Below, piece by piece: positions 22,363-32,600 of a stretch of 64,000 nt of DNA. The notes below the pieces were generated by a model. The model ran no database searches. It saw only the letters and a program-made list of their open reading frames with translations, and had not been told where the DNA came from. How positions within the stretch are numbered: the stretch's first letter is position 1; each line of letters starts with the position of its first letter. The position numbers were made by a program, and so were the translations under genes. Origin of the DNA: Phytophthora sp. 'mugwort' (taxonomy: Eukaryota; Oomycota; Peronosporomycetes; Peronosporales; Peronosporaceae); the NCBI GenBank assembly GCA_033558025.1, contig JAUCEF010000016.1, positions 1,612,001 through 1,676,000 of the forward strand, written 5' to 3'.

Positions 22363-22923
22363 CTTGCTAGCACTTGTAGTTAATCCATGCGTAGGCGGGT
22401 TACTACCTGAAACTTCTGAGGTCCTAGAAACATGGACTGGAATGCGTTTCCCCATTTGAACGACTCATAGTTTGAGTCCGTCCGTAAGATGGCGGGCATT
22501 TTTGACATGGATGTCTAGCACAGCTTGGCATCGTCAACGCAGGTTGAGCGGGTCGAGTGTGTGGACCAGTTCGACTTGCACGAGCGGTTTCCCAACCAAC
22601 ACGTTCGGAACAACCTGCTGATTCCGGCCACAGAGCCGAAACCCGGTCTACCCCAAGCCGTTGAGGCAGAAGGTAGACCCATATGAATGGAAGGAAGGTG
22701 AAACCCTTCACTTCTGGGTGCGAGAAGTAGAGTTTGCAATGGATGCGGCTCTCGTCTCTTCCGAGCACCCTTCGAGTTGCTTTCGCTCTCTGATACCTTA
22801 GCGGTCGCGCTAAGCGTTGGGTGTATACGCGGGAAGCGACAACGCCTGGATGCTTCGCAGCCTGGGCATAGATGTGTGAGCAGCTTAGCGCCGCGTTGAT
22901 CCCGGCGAATTACGAGTACCGCC

Positions 22924-23516
22924 AGTGGTCACGCTTCCTGTCATGTAAACAGTGAAGGCGTGGGCTGCACAAGTACATCCAGGAGATGCGGGAGCTCACC
23001 CCATCGCTCGAGGGAAATCCACTCCATGAACACATCAAGGTGACGGTGTTCATGGGCTATATAAGCGTAGGCCCGGCCCGCACCCAGCTGTTTCGGGTGC
23101 AGGTCAATACTCTGGAAGAAGCGATCCAAGTCACCCTACAAGATGAGTACAGTCACCGCAAGTCGCGCAGGCCGGCGGCGATGTTGCCAGGGGCTACGAC
23201 ACCAAGTCGCGGGTCTCCAAAGCGGGCCAGTTCCCATGAACTTGGGCTCGCCAAGCAGCATAATATTCGCTGCTATAGCTGGGGTAATCTAGGACACATG
23301 CCATGTGCCTGTCCTGGGGGGGGGGGACAACGAAAACGTGTCCCTCCCAAGGTCTCCCGGCCCATCTGGTGTCCCTCCGAACGCAGGACACCAGTAGGGG
23401 CGGGGCGCCCTACTGGGGCAAATCTGAGTCTTCTTGAGCGGTGCGCGGGTGGCGCGCACCATGGAGATTGCCCGTACGAGTCTGTGCACTCTCGAATCGA
23501 AGAAGGGCTGTGTTAG
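22924..23516 (+). pseudogene. Gypsy-1 gag relic
   Basis: The plus frame at 22986-23516 begins MRELTPSLEGNPLHEHIKV and continues with a capsid-type segment (LFRVQVNTLEEAIQVTLQDE) and a zinc-knuckle-like motif CYSWGNLGHMPCAC near 23270-23310. There the second cysteine of C-x2-C is a tryptophan, so the knuckle is damaged. The start of gag lies upstream in other frames. Oomycete Gypsy gag proteins usually carry the same TLEEAI and knuckle arrangement. Confidence 0.65.
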
Positions 23517-23519
23517 GCT

Positions 23520-23990
23520 GCTAGTTGTACACATAAGTGTACGGGGATATACTCATACCTTCCCAATCTGAATAGACTCCGGGGCGTCGAAGAGCTTCGC
23601 ACGCCGCCAGACTGTTGCGGAGAACAGCAACAAGTTGGCCGATGCTTTACGAGAAAACAAAAGGTAACATTGTCGGTACAACTGCCCGACGGAGCGGTGA
23701 TTACCGTTCCAAAGATACATGTGGATCTAGCTGTGAAGTTCCAGTACTTCGACAGCATGGAACAGTTTACTGTCCTAGAGATGGACAAGTTTGACTTGAT
23801 CCTGGGCATGGCCTGGCTCGAGAAACATGAGCCATGGATCGATTGGCGGAACAAAGTCATCGGGGTCAGCCGGCCAGCAGTTACTGACAGAGCATTGGTG
23901 AGTCATGTTCCCACCTCTACCAGCTATTGGGATGTCCGAAAGGGGCGCCGAAATGCACGATCATCCCGTGAAAGTTTTGGAGCCGCCAAT
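23520..23990 (+). pseudogene. Gypsy-1 protease relic
   Basis: The frame at 23670-24239 holds DKFDLILGMAWLEKHEPWID, the typical second half of a retroviral-type aspartic protease (ILG motif). The DSG/DTG active site expected upstream is not readable in this frame. After about 23990 the frame turns into repetitive, low-information sequence. Confidence 0.65.
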
Positions 23991-24493
23991 GTATTAAGAA
24001 ACTCACTAGAACCGGTGGCAGCAGGAGCTGCACCTGGTCGAGTGCGGCAGCCCTTACAGGATAGCCCTAGACCCTGCTGGGGTCTAGACCGACGGCTGAG
24101 GCTTCAAGAGTTGCGGTGCCAGGTGGCACCGACCAGGTGGGTAACCAAGGTCCACACCAGGTCACCCAGACCGAAGCTGGCGAGGAAGACTAACGAGGCG
24201 CTTCCTGTGTGGGTAACCATGTTCCACACGAAGCCCTAGAGGTTTTGGACGTCGTCAACGAGACGTCCACAGACGTGGGTAACGAAGTACCACGTCACGG
24301 CTGCCGTTGAAGACATAGCCGACACCGCCAGTCGAGACTGACGTCACTTCAGACTGGAGTCGCTTCAAGCGACTCGGAACCCAGGGACCGGGTTCTTCCG
24401 ACGCGGCCAGTCGGAGGGTGTTATCACATCCTCAATGGCTAGACCGGCAAGCTGGTCAAGGCAGGCCGCCTGCAGCTAGAGCCGCTGCCCGAG

Positions 24494-25380
24494 GTGTCAG
24501 AGCTCATGAACCTCGAAGCGTTGACACCGACAGATTTCTTGGCCGACCTGAAGGCTGGGGAGATCGCGGAGGTGCTACTCTTGAATAATCAATTCCTCCT
24601 CGGTTATGGGCGAGGGCCTCCTGGAGACATTCTCCTCCGGCGTGCCTCGCGCTTGGGCTCTGAGATTCTCAAGAACCTGAAGGATCCCGTGTATCCTTTG
24701 ATGAAGGAGTTCGAGGACGTGGTGTCCAAGGATTCACCGTCTCAACGCCCACCGGATCGTGGGATCAGGCACGAGATCGATCTCGTGCCGGGCACGAAGT
24801 ACTGTGTCATCAGACAATGGCCACTGCTTCGCAAACAGTCCGAGGCCATTGATGCCTCCTTCGCCGCAAAGGCCAAGGCAGGCGTGGTGCGAGAATCGAA
24901 ATCCTCTTACTCGACACCAATCTTCTGCGTTTGGAAGCCGAACGGGAAGTGGCGTCTGGTTCATGCTCTCAGTAAGCTGAACAGCGCGACGATGCCGGCC
25001 CGGACAGGATGTGTTGTTGAAAAACATAGTTGGGTGCGAGGTGTACAGCGCCCTGGATCTGGTGGACGGATACTACAAGATCCTGATGCGTGAGAGCGAC
25101 ATCCCGCTCACCGCAGTGAGCACTCCGAGCGGTATTCTCTGGTAGTGGCTTGTGATGCCGCAGGGCCTGTCTAATCCCCGGCGACGGCCGCCGGGGCATT
25201 TGACAGGCCCTGTCACGCAGTTGTTACACCGCTGCGTGCATACGCACAGTCGTACGTTTTCGACATCTTCGTCCAGAGCCGTACTGAGGGATGGAAGGCG
25301 GCTATGGAGGTGCATTTGGAGCACCTCCGTCGAGTATTAGAGGTCACGAGAGCGAATAAATTCTATGTCAACATCGACAA
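24494..25380 (+). pseudogene. Gypsy-1 reverse transcriptase relic
   Basis: The 199-codon frame from 24494 has RHEIDLVPGTKYCVIRQWPL, AGVVRESKSSYSTPIFCVWK and KWRLVHALSKLN, the classic fingers region of Gypsy reverse transcriptase. The palm continues in another frame near 25050-25170 with ALDLVDGYYKILMRESDIPL and VMPQGLSN. The YxDD region near 25250 is shredded. Confidence 0.8.
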
Positions 25381-25990
25381 GTGAGTCTTCGCGGCGCAAG
25401 AGATTAAAGATATCGGTTGCTTCGTCAGCAACGTCAGCGTTCGAGCCGACCCGGAGAAGGTTAAGGTCATTTCAGCTTGGCCAACGCCTAGGTATCAGAA
25501 GGACATTAGGAAGTGGCTGGGCTTGGCCAACTACCTCCACAAGTACAGCGAAGGGTATGCGAGTGGTCCTAGACCCTTGTCGGATCTTTTGCAGAAGAAT
25601 GCCGACTGGCACTAGGGGCGTGAGCACCAGGAAGCCTTTGGCAATGTCACGGCAAGCCCAGAAGGCACCTGTCCTGGTACTGCCGGACGAGATGAGGCCG
25701 TTCAGTATCATCTGCGATACATCCGATTATGCAATCGGATCTGCATTGCTGCAGAACGATGTTGTAAGTCGTGAACGAGTGATATCGTTTCAATCCAGGC
25801 TGCTCAAGGCTGCCGAACGGAATTACCCCGTGAAGGCGACGAAGTCGCCCCATTAGTCCCAAAGGATTGCAAGGTGGTTGTCCTTCTCCACGGAATACAA
25901 CTTCCGCGCCGCGTACAAGTCTGGCAAGATCAACGTGCTTGCCGATGCGTTGTCGCGCAGGCCGGACTACGATCTGGCGCATATCAATCG
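25365..25990 (+). pseudogene. Gypsy-1 RT thumb and RNase H relic with internal deletion
   Basis: The frame at 25365-25856 ends with KAPVLVLPDEMRPFSIICDT, SDYAIGSALLQND and LKAAERNYPV, the start of Gypsy RNase H with its first catalytic aspartate. Directly after NYPV the sequence jumps to SPH and then ARWLSF and LADALSRRPDYDL (about 25855-25980), which in intact elements lie roughly 60 residues further on. The RNase H centre is therefore deleted near 25835-25855. Confidence 0.75.
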
Positions 25991-26009
25991 TGACTGATCT
26001 ATACGAGCA

Positions 26010-26880
26010 TATACGCATGAACGAGGCGACGAAGCCCTGGCACCTCTGGTACGGTTCCTGGTCGCTGTCAAGGAAGCCAAGGCCGAGTACCTCACGCCAC
26101 GTCAGAGAGCCCGGATCCATCGATATGAGTGGCACGATGGCCTGCTTAACTACCGAGTATAGCCCTATGAACACCCACAAGTAGTCGTACCAAACAATGA
26201 GGTTCTCAGGTTTGACATTCTTCAGGAGGCGCACGATGTGCGCCGTCCAGCGGTCACTTAAGCCGCGAGAAGACCTTCCAATCGGTCTCTCAGTACTTTT
26301 AGTGAGTCACATGTACACGTGGGTCGCACAGTATGTGAAGACATGTGAAACAAGTCAGCCGATAAACCCGTGGGGGGCGCCTTGGCTCCTTTGCAGAGCT
26401 TGCCCGTTCCTGCTGCTGGAAGTCGATGAGTCTGGACTTCATCATTGGGCTTCCAGCGGACGCCCACGGAAACACCGGCATCTTGGTGTTCGGGTGCCGT
26501 CTGAGCAAAATGGTGCATCTTGCCCCAGTCAAAGAGACATTGACCGGTGAACAGGCTGCGAAGCTGTTCGTGGATGGCGTTTTCTACCAGAAGGGTCTGC
26601 CGGAGACATTGGCTAGGATCGTGACCAGCGGTTTACCGCTGCGTTCTGTCGAACGTTGTTCCAACTACTTGGAACGAGGCTGCGCATGTCCACTGCTGAT
26701 CATCCTTAAACGGATGGACAGACGGACCGTGTCAACCGAGTGCTTGAGGTCACTCTATGCAGTGTCTGTTTGCGGAGGCTCCTCGCACTTGGTCAGAACG
26801 CCTGCCAGTAGTTGAGTTTGCACTCAACAATGCGGTTCACGCATCGACCGGGTATACCCCGCTCTACCTGAATGGCTTAC
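26010..26880 (+). pseudogene. Gypsy-1 integrase relic
   Basis: Pieces in shifting frames cover the integrase: RQRARIHRYEWHDGLLNY (about 26100), FDILQEAHDV (about 26210), and a 129-codon frame at 26426-26815 with MSLDFIIGLPADAHGNTGIL, LSKMVHLAPV and FVDGVFYQKGLPE. The first catalytic aspartate is in SLDFI; the later D and E are not readable because of breaks after 26620. Confidence 0.8.
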
Positions 26881-27119
26881 TCCATCCACGGGTGCGCTCA
26901 CTTTACAAGACAGTGCCCCGGCTTCTGTTCTAAGTGGGGGAGAGGCTCGGAAAGCGCTTTTCTCCTGGTCTCGGAGATGATACCAGTTTCCTTGCGGAAA
27001 CAAGTGAGGTTGTTTATAGACATCAGGCTGAACGTAATCAGCCGTGTCCGCGATGAGATGGCAGAGGCACACAGGGCAACAAAAAGAGTACTCTGACAAA
27101 CGTGGAAGAGGAAACGTAA

Positions 27120-27345
27120 ACGTGTTTAATATAGGTAAATTATTCCTACTACTTGGCACTTTGGCACTAGGGACCTGCCACGCGCCACGGTAAGTTCCGT
27201 AGGGAGCAGCAAGTTGAAGCACCGCTTCATCGGACCCTTCTTGGTCCTGGCCAGACATGGTTCGGCGTACAGCATCGATCTGCCTAAGCCGATGACGACC
27301 CACGACGTTCTATGTGGGTTGTCTGAAGCAGTACCATGACCCGTA
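27120..27345 (+). pseudogene. Gypsy-1 integrase C-terminal tail
   Basis: Around 27212-27300 one frame reads KHRFIGPFLVLARHGSAYSI and DLPKPMTTHDV, matching the GPF/Y region at the end of Gypsy integrases, where a chromodomain often follows. No chromodomain was read after it. Confidence 0.6.
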
Positions 27346-28170
27346 GGGCCCAGCAGCCCCGCAGGCTCCGCATGCGGAAGCGAGGTTACAACTCTTCCGC
27401 CTGAGAGTGCCCAGGGCCAGCAGCCCAGGTCCCTTGCGACACCACAGAAGTTGCTCCATACGGAGGGACCCCGGCTGCATACGACGAGTATGAGCCATAA
27501 CGATAAGGCCAGGAGTATGCCGGAGTCGCTAGTGCCTCGGGCACAGGCCTCAGCATGTCCCCAAGGAGCTGCACCTCCCTCTGACACGGTCCACGGATGT
27601 CTAAAGGACATCCATACGTCGAAAGGCCTCGTCCACGTCAGAAGTCCGACGGTCGACCCGACCTTCAAGGACCGACAAATGGTCTGTCAGACGACTCAAG
27701 TCGTCATGAACCGGCCCAAGGGTCCCAGCGTTCTCGGTCTGGGTGACTACACGCCCGCCTTCGCTGACGGCACGCGCAATCTCCAGCGCAAGGACTCGAC
27801 GACGGAGAGTAGAGTTCTCAACGGCTCGAGGTGGAGCCGAAGCATCAGGTCCTAAGCCGGACCGTAGGGGCGGTGTATCATACTTGTACTCGTACGAGGG
27901 CCTCACCGTCTCTCTTCGACCGTAATGGGGAGACTCACTACCACGTGAAGCGTGTGCTCTAGGAGCGGCGCATTCACGGGAAGCGCCAGCTCCGCATGAA
28001 GTGTAGGGGGTACTCAGAGACTGCGTGCTGCTGGGAGCCAATTGTAGGCTGATTTGCCCTAAGGCTGTCGCGATCTGGGAGCAGAATCGGCGACGGCTAC
28101 GTAAGTAGATCGGGCTTTCTTGTCCGAATGGGGTGTGGTCGTACGCGCTCACCATGAGCGCTAGAAGCAC
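27310..28170 (-). pseudogene. Gypsy-1 antisense frame B (coiled-coil-like)
   Basis: On the strand opposite to gag-pol a 189-codon frame (27601-28170) reads through RRRVLALEIARAVSE, DDLSRLTDHLSVLEGRVDRR and VDEAFRRMDVL, with regularly spaced leucines and charges as in a coiled coil. After its stop another frame continues with a Tyr/Ser/Gly-rich tail to about 27310. It lies between integrase and 3' LTR. I do not recognise the protein. It could be an accessory gene of the element or captured host sequence. Confidence 0.45.
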
Positions 28171-28444
28171 GATGCTTCTTCAGAGAGCTGCCGTTTGCCT
28201 ACCACATGGGGAAACTCAATGTGGAGATTACGGAGGTCGAGGATGTTTTCCAACGTTAGACTCCGCCGGAGAACATCAAGTTGTCCTTGTGAGCGGCGCT
28301 TACTACCCAATTCTATCGGCCTCCTGGAAAGCGTCACAGTGTGGGGGCACTACGGATGGGTAGCGCCACACAGGTCGAAGTCCCGACCGGAGCTCTGGCT
28401 TCTTTGCCGGCTCGTGAACTCTTTAAGAGGAATATGGTGCGGGG

Positions 28445-29350
28445 TCAGGAGCACGCACCTAACAGTACAAAGTTTTGTTGGAACAGGGGCTGCTTGGGCC
28501 ACCAGGTGGCGTTCAATACGCGCCCTTGGAAGAGCGTTCGCCGAGGGGAACCCGAGGCGGCAGGGCCGATCCATGTAGGCGTCAGCTCCTTGGGAATCCT
28601 CAGGAGGGAAGTACCCGAGAGCGTAAGGAGGTCTCTCATGACGAGGAGACGAATACTTCTTCGCAGGCGACTGTGTCGCCGGAACGCGCACTCCCTTTTG
28701 ACGAGCAGCCTGGTATTTTGGTTGCTGCCCGTCGAGATAGTTAAAGATATCTCGGCCCACTTGGCCCTCCTCCTCCTTGTCGAAGGCCCTCTGATTCGTA
28801 CAACTGACAGTTCCAGAAAACCTTCACGGAGTGGAGACCGGGAATCATCCCGTCTGTTACGGCTGACTTCTGAGGCTGCTGCTGACTTCGCAGCCTTAAT
28901 GCGGGCAGACATCTCATCGAGCGTCAAGTTCTTGATTAGGACGACGAGTTTTCTCTTCGTCCTCCTTGGGTGAGCCAGGACCCCCTGGCGTTTAGTCGTC
29001 TTAGGCTCGTCGTCATCGTTGCCATGCTGGCTGGACAGAGGCGCACGCCATCCAAGCGAATCAGATTGGCTCTGGTCACCATCGGTCCCCTTGATGAGCT
29101 GATTCCAAAGGTCATTGGCGACCCAAGACATGCGAGACTTGTCCGAGTCCTCCTCATAGTCTACGAGGAGCTCTGTATCCTCTGCAGGCGGCTTGGGCGC
29201 CTTGGGAGTCACCTTGGATGTCACCATAGTGGAGTGGATCCCTTCGAAGCAGAGTCTTTGACAGACGGCTTAGAACTCTTTGCCTGCTGCTTGGAAGCAA
29301 CAGGCTTAGCAGGCGCTTGCGCTCCGCTGCCAGACCGAGGCTTGGTCATG
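28445..29350 (-). pseudogene. Gypsy-1 antisense frame A (charged, disordered)
   Basis: An ATG at 29350 opens a 42-codon Lys/Ser/Pro-rich frame (MTKPRSGSGAQAPAKP...) closed by TGA. An overlapping ATG at 29227 in another frame begins a 260-codon frame with VDYEEDSDKSRMSWVANDLW and NLTLDEMSARIKAAKSAAAS, then basic stretches. The sequence bias (acidic patch, then RRRR) looks like a real protein rather than a chance frame. A second frame at 28350-28760 continues the plausible reading. Function is unknown; antisense extra genes between pol and LTR are known in some retroelements. Confidence 0.5.
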
Positions 29351-29522
29351 CTTGAGCCGACGTGGAGAGCGAGAAGAAGAGAGCACATGCAAGTGCTCGG
29401 GGCTCAAACGGAAATGAGCCAGATTGGAAACTATCCGCAGCGAAATCGATGTTTTTCGACATAGAGTAGGAATGGCGGCGACTTCCTTTCACGCGTCCTG
29501 GATGGTTGGTAAACCCGAACCT

Positions 29523-29535
29523 AAGTGGGGAAGGA
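29523..29535 (+). other. Gypsy-1 polypurine tract
   Basis: AAGTGGGGAAGGA directly precedes the TG of the 3' LTR at 29536. Confidence 0.75.
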
Positions 29536-30025
29536 TGTAACGGGGTTACATGAAGTGTGCCAAGGCACTCTTCAGAACGATGTTCCCAAGTACCCCTATT
29601 TGGTGTAGCAAACATCCCTATGGCGTCAATGCAATGACGTCACGGATGGGTACCACACATATAGTACAAGGGACCTTATAGCCACCCAATAGGATAGCAG
29701 CTAGGACACTTTATACATGTAGGTGACTTACTGTTAGTGTGTAGACGCATTAAGGAAATCACCAATAAATATATTCAGTCTTATACTGTATCTACAGACA
29801 ACCCTCTCGGCTGTTATTGTGTCGGGACCCAACACATTATTTCTGACTGGAGTTATTACAAGGCACAAATGTGCGTTAAAACTGGTACATTCTGATTTCG
29901 GGTTCGTTGTGCTCTTTTTGGTGCCCAACACGACGATCAAAAGGCAACCTCTACACGCAGGTAGAATTGCCGCTTTCAAGCGCCATTGCACTTCGAGTGC
30001 GCAAGGTGTTGTGTGCCCCATCACA
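29536..30025 (+). repeat. Gypsy-1 3' LTR
   Basis: It begins TGTAAC after the polypurine tract and ends ATCACA before GCAA. It shares its first 250 bases and last 40 bases with the split 5' LTR. The middle holds about 135 bases not found in the 5' copy. Confidence 0.75.
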
Positions 30026-30029
30026 GCAA

Positions 30030-30477
30030 TCATCTCTTCCATCGGTATTCTATGCTAAAAGATTGGCCTGTAGTTCTTCGAATTGAAATTCCGTTCACTT
30101 TCGCGGGGGACGACGGCCCTGCTGGCCGATTGTGGGCTTCTAAAACTTTTTTTTACTTTTGTGTTCCTCTTTTATCATTGCACATTTGCCCCGTCATCTT
30201 GGAAACAGCTGCAAAGTACAGTCTAACACCGTAAATTTCAACATTGTCAAAAATGATTTGCAGGGTACACAAATCAAGGTCCAAAGTGAGCTTCTCTGAA
30301 TCCGAAGTGGCACTCTAAAGGCCGCGACGAGCAAACCGAGTCCAAGAGCGGTGTAGGCGGGCTCCCGCCAACGTTGGCGTGCTCGAGTCAAATGCGCGCG
30401 AAAACGTGGAGCACCGAGCCCTCTGTCAGCGTTTCGAGACGCTCATTTTGCTTGTCTGCTCCATCTGTCACATATGA
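30030..30477. other. spacer between Gypsy-1 and Gypsy-2
   Basis: About 450 bases, without a credible frame or recognised repeat. It ends at the CTTC target duplication of Gypsy-2. Confidence 0.45.
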
Positions 30478-30481
30478 CTTC

Positions 30482-30678
30482 TATATCAGACTGGCTCACT
30501 AAGGTTGAGAGGGAAACAGAAGAGGTCTCTGGGGCTGGCGGGGAGAGTACGAAAGTGCTGGCCTCCCCGACCAAGCTGCCCTCCGCGAAACACGTGGCTG
30601 AGGGACCCTCGTATTGATTGCTATCCTTCCTAAACCGATGTGTCATGAAGATGGTATCCCTGCTCTTTTTCGATACAC
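30482..30678 (-). repeat. Gypsy-2 3' LTR
   Basis: In plus reading it runs TATATCAG...GATACAC and matches 36993-37189 with about seven mismatches and no indel. The long identical core starts at GGTCTCTGGGGCTGG. Confidence 0.92.
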
Positions 30679-30694
30679 TCACCCCCTCTTTCTT
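30679..30694 (-). other. Gypsy-2 polypurine tract
   Basis: On the minus strand AAGAAAGAGGGGGTGA directly precedes the 3' LTR. Confidence 0.8.
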
Positions 30695-31049
30695 GATAGC
30701 CGCCTTGTTTCTTGCGAAATGATTGCACTTACTGCACCTTCACGAGCCTCGGAGTCTTATCGGCGTCCTCGGTGACGTTAGCGATGCCCTCTCGCGACGA
30801 CCGGCCAACGTCGCTCCTCTCACACTGCATTTCCAATTCTGCAACGCAGAGCCGACAGCTTCTCGCGTGTCATCCTTCAAGTGCTCGTGTCCCAGCCGAT
30901 CTGGAGTCCTTGCTTTGCTGATGTTCCATGTCCAGGTGCTGCCTTCTCGTCCACTCCTGGCCGCTATCGTCGAGCTTCCTTCTGTCGCTCAACTGCTACT
31001 GCCGTTTGTGCTCGTACGCGCCACCATTCACTAATTCGAGGACCTTGCG

Positions 31050-32010
31050 ATGTCACGAATAAGGCAAACGGCATCCTTGCCGACTGTTGGTCGTGCTGGA
31101 CGGTTGAGCCTTGCAAAGAAAGCGAACCGAAAGGCTGTCGAAGACGTTGTTACCACTGAGAGCTGGCATGCATGGCTTCTGACCGACCGGGTCGGTACAG
31201 CCGCCGCTCGTGTTACTACTTCAACGCAATATCGCGTCGAGTATATCGTCGGCCAGGGACAGGTCGAAGTTGGGTACACCGCAAGGTGGATCCTTGATGA
31301 TGGATTTGCCGAGTACATTTGGCTGAACGCGACGAGTTAAGCCCCTTTCTAATCGTAATTGTATTGAGCACGTGGTCGATGGCCTCGCAGATGCACTTGG
31401 ACGTAAATTTCTTCACTGTCGCAAGTCGAAAATTTCTTCTATTTTGGCGCTTAGTGCCTTGGCTCGCCTTGCGACCTTTTTAGGGGGTGCCGCGCTTTCG
31501 GGGATAATAACGTGCGAATGGCATTCTCGCTGCGTTGTACATGTCCAAAGCCAACGGTGGTCCTTTGAGCTTTTTTTTTTTTTGCCGAATACGTAGCTAC
31601 TTGGTCGGACCCTTTTTTTCTCGCAATTGGTGACTCAGCTGACGGCTGATGTGGCTTCCACGCCCTTCGCCTTGCTGCGCGTGCGTTGGGAATTCCGGAC
31701 TGGTTTTCATCGGACGCTGTTGACACCTTTTACGTTGAACGAGTTGCTGTTGGTCGCACGATCATCGCCTGTGGCGTGTCGTGAACCACGTTGCTGAAGT
31801 TCGTTCGTCGGCAAAATCGGTTGGCTTGTATTGCCGGACCGCAGAGCTCTGTGAGGAAACGTTGGCCGTGAACCAGCGTCAGGCCAACGTGACTGGAACC
31901 GATGCGTGCGTCGGTCTGGATCACCTCCTGATCACTCCTGACGTGTATCTCTCCGCGGGGTATTATCCACCTCTCTTCGCCGGTCGCACGCGTTTCTCAT
32001 GGAGGTGACG
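31050..32010 (+). pseudogene. Gypsy-2 antisense frames with DGxC protease-like motif
   Basis: Opposite to the gag-pol strand, between chromodomain and 3' LTR, lies a chain of frames. One is 96 codons (31050-31340, MSRIRQTASLPTVGRAGRLS...), rich in basic residues at the start and in Tyr/Trp at the end. Around 31635-31790 another frame reads DSADG-stop-CGFHALRLAARALGI and AVDTFY; the stop (TGA) sits where one base change would give Trp. A third frame (31781-32008) has TPDVYLSAGYYPPLFAGRTR. The DGxC with a following helix resembles the catalytic cysteine site of OTU/papain-fold peptidases. This is a motif-level resemblance only. If it was once a gene, it is now broken. Confidence 0.4.
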
Positions 32011-32429
32011 GTTGACGGCTGCTTCGCGTCCGGTGACGACGTGTATCGTCAACTCTTGTTGCCGTCTGTTCCCCTTGGCTGGCTGACGTTCAATTCGTCC
32101 GCCGCTTGCTGTTCCGCCACGTCTAGGCCGAGTGTCGCTTGATGCGGCCGGTGAAGACTGCATAATTTCAAAAGTAGATATGGTAGTTTACTCTTGAAAC
32201 TTGTATGCCTTGAACTTTAATCTTGACTATTGTATTTCTGGAGCCTGGCCCTTGAGCTTTGTATGCCTTGAACCTAGAACTTGGTGTTTGTATATCTTGA
32301 ACTTTAATCTTGATCTGCATCGCTGTTATGTTGTCGTCTGGAGCTGTCGTCGTGTCCGTCGAGCTACATTGTCGTCTCTGGCTTGGGCACGGCGACGTTT
32401 TCTTGATCACTTGGGCATTTTGGCTTCGA

Positions 32430-32600
32430 ATGGTTGGATCAGGCGTGTTACTAGGTGCAGGTTCTTGAGAGGCTCCCACGTCGCCTTAGCCTCACCCGCC
32501 CACCGAATGAGATACTGTACCGTTCCCTTGCGGTGTCGCTTATCGACGACAGCTTCCACGATCTGCCCGATCCTGCCGTCGTGTAAAATAACTTCTTAGG
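32430..32600 (-). pseudogene. Gypsy-2 chromodomain
   Basis: The minus strand reads VEAVVDKRHRKGTVQYLIRW, then AGEAKATWEPLKNLHLV and a stop shortly after EAKMPK. The YLIRWxG...TWEPL pattern is the chromodomain fold. In chromoviruses this tail of integrase steers insertion towards marked chromatin. It sits in a different frame from the neighbouring integrase pieces. Confidence 0.75.

Larger units (their letters stand above)
16459..30025 (+). mobile_element. Gypsy-1 LTR retrotransposon with nested Copia
   Basis: A Ty3/Gypsy element in plus orientation. The 5' LTR (16459-16651 plus 22202-22362) is split by a Copia insertion; the 3' LTR is 29536-30025. Outer edges are TG...CA and are flanked by the 4-base word GCAA on both sides (16455-16458 and 30026-30029), read as the target-site duplication. 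Between the LTRs lie relics of gag, protease, reverse transcriptase, RNase H and integrase, then about 2 kb with antisense frames, then a polypurine tract. Without the Copia the element is about 8.0 kb. All genes carry frameshifts or stops. Confidence 0.82.

Noticed and set aside
28341..28973. 210-codon plus-strand frame in Gypsy-1
   Set aside because: It mirrors the antisense frames, which have the more protein-like composition; it contains no retroelement domain.
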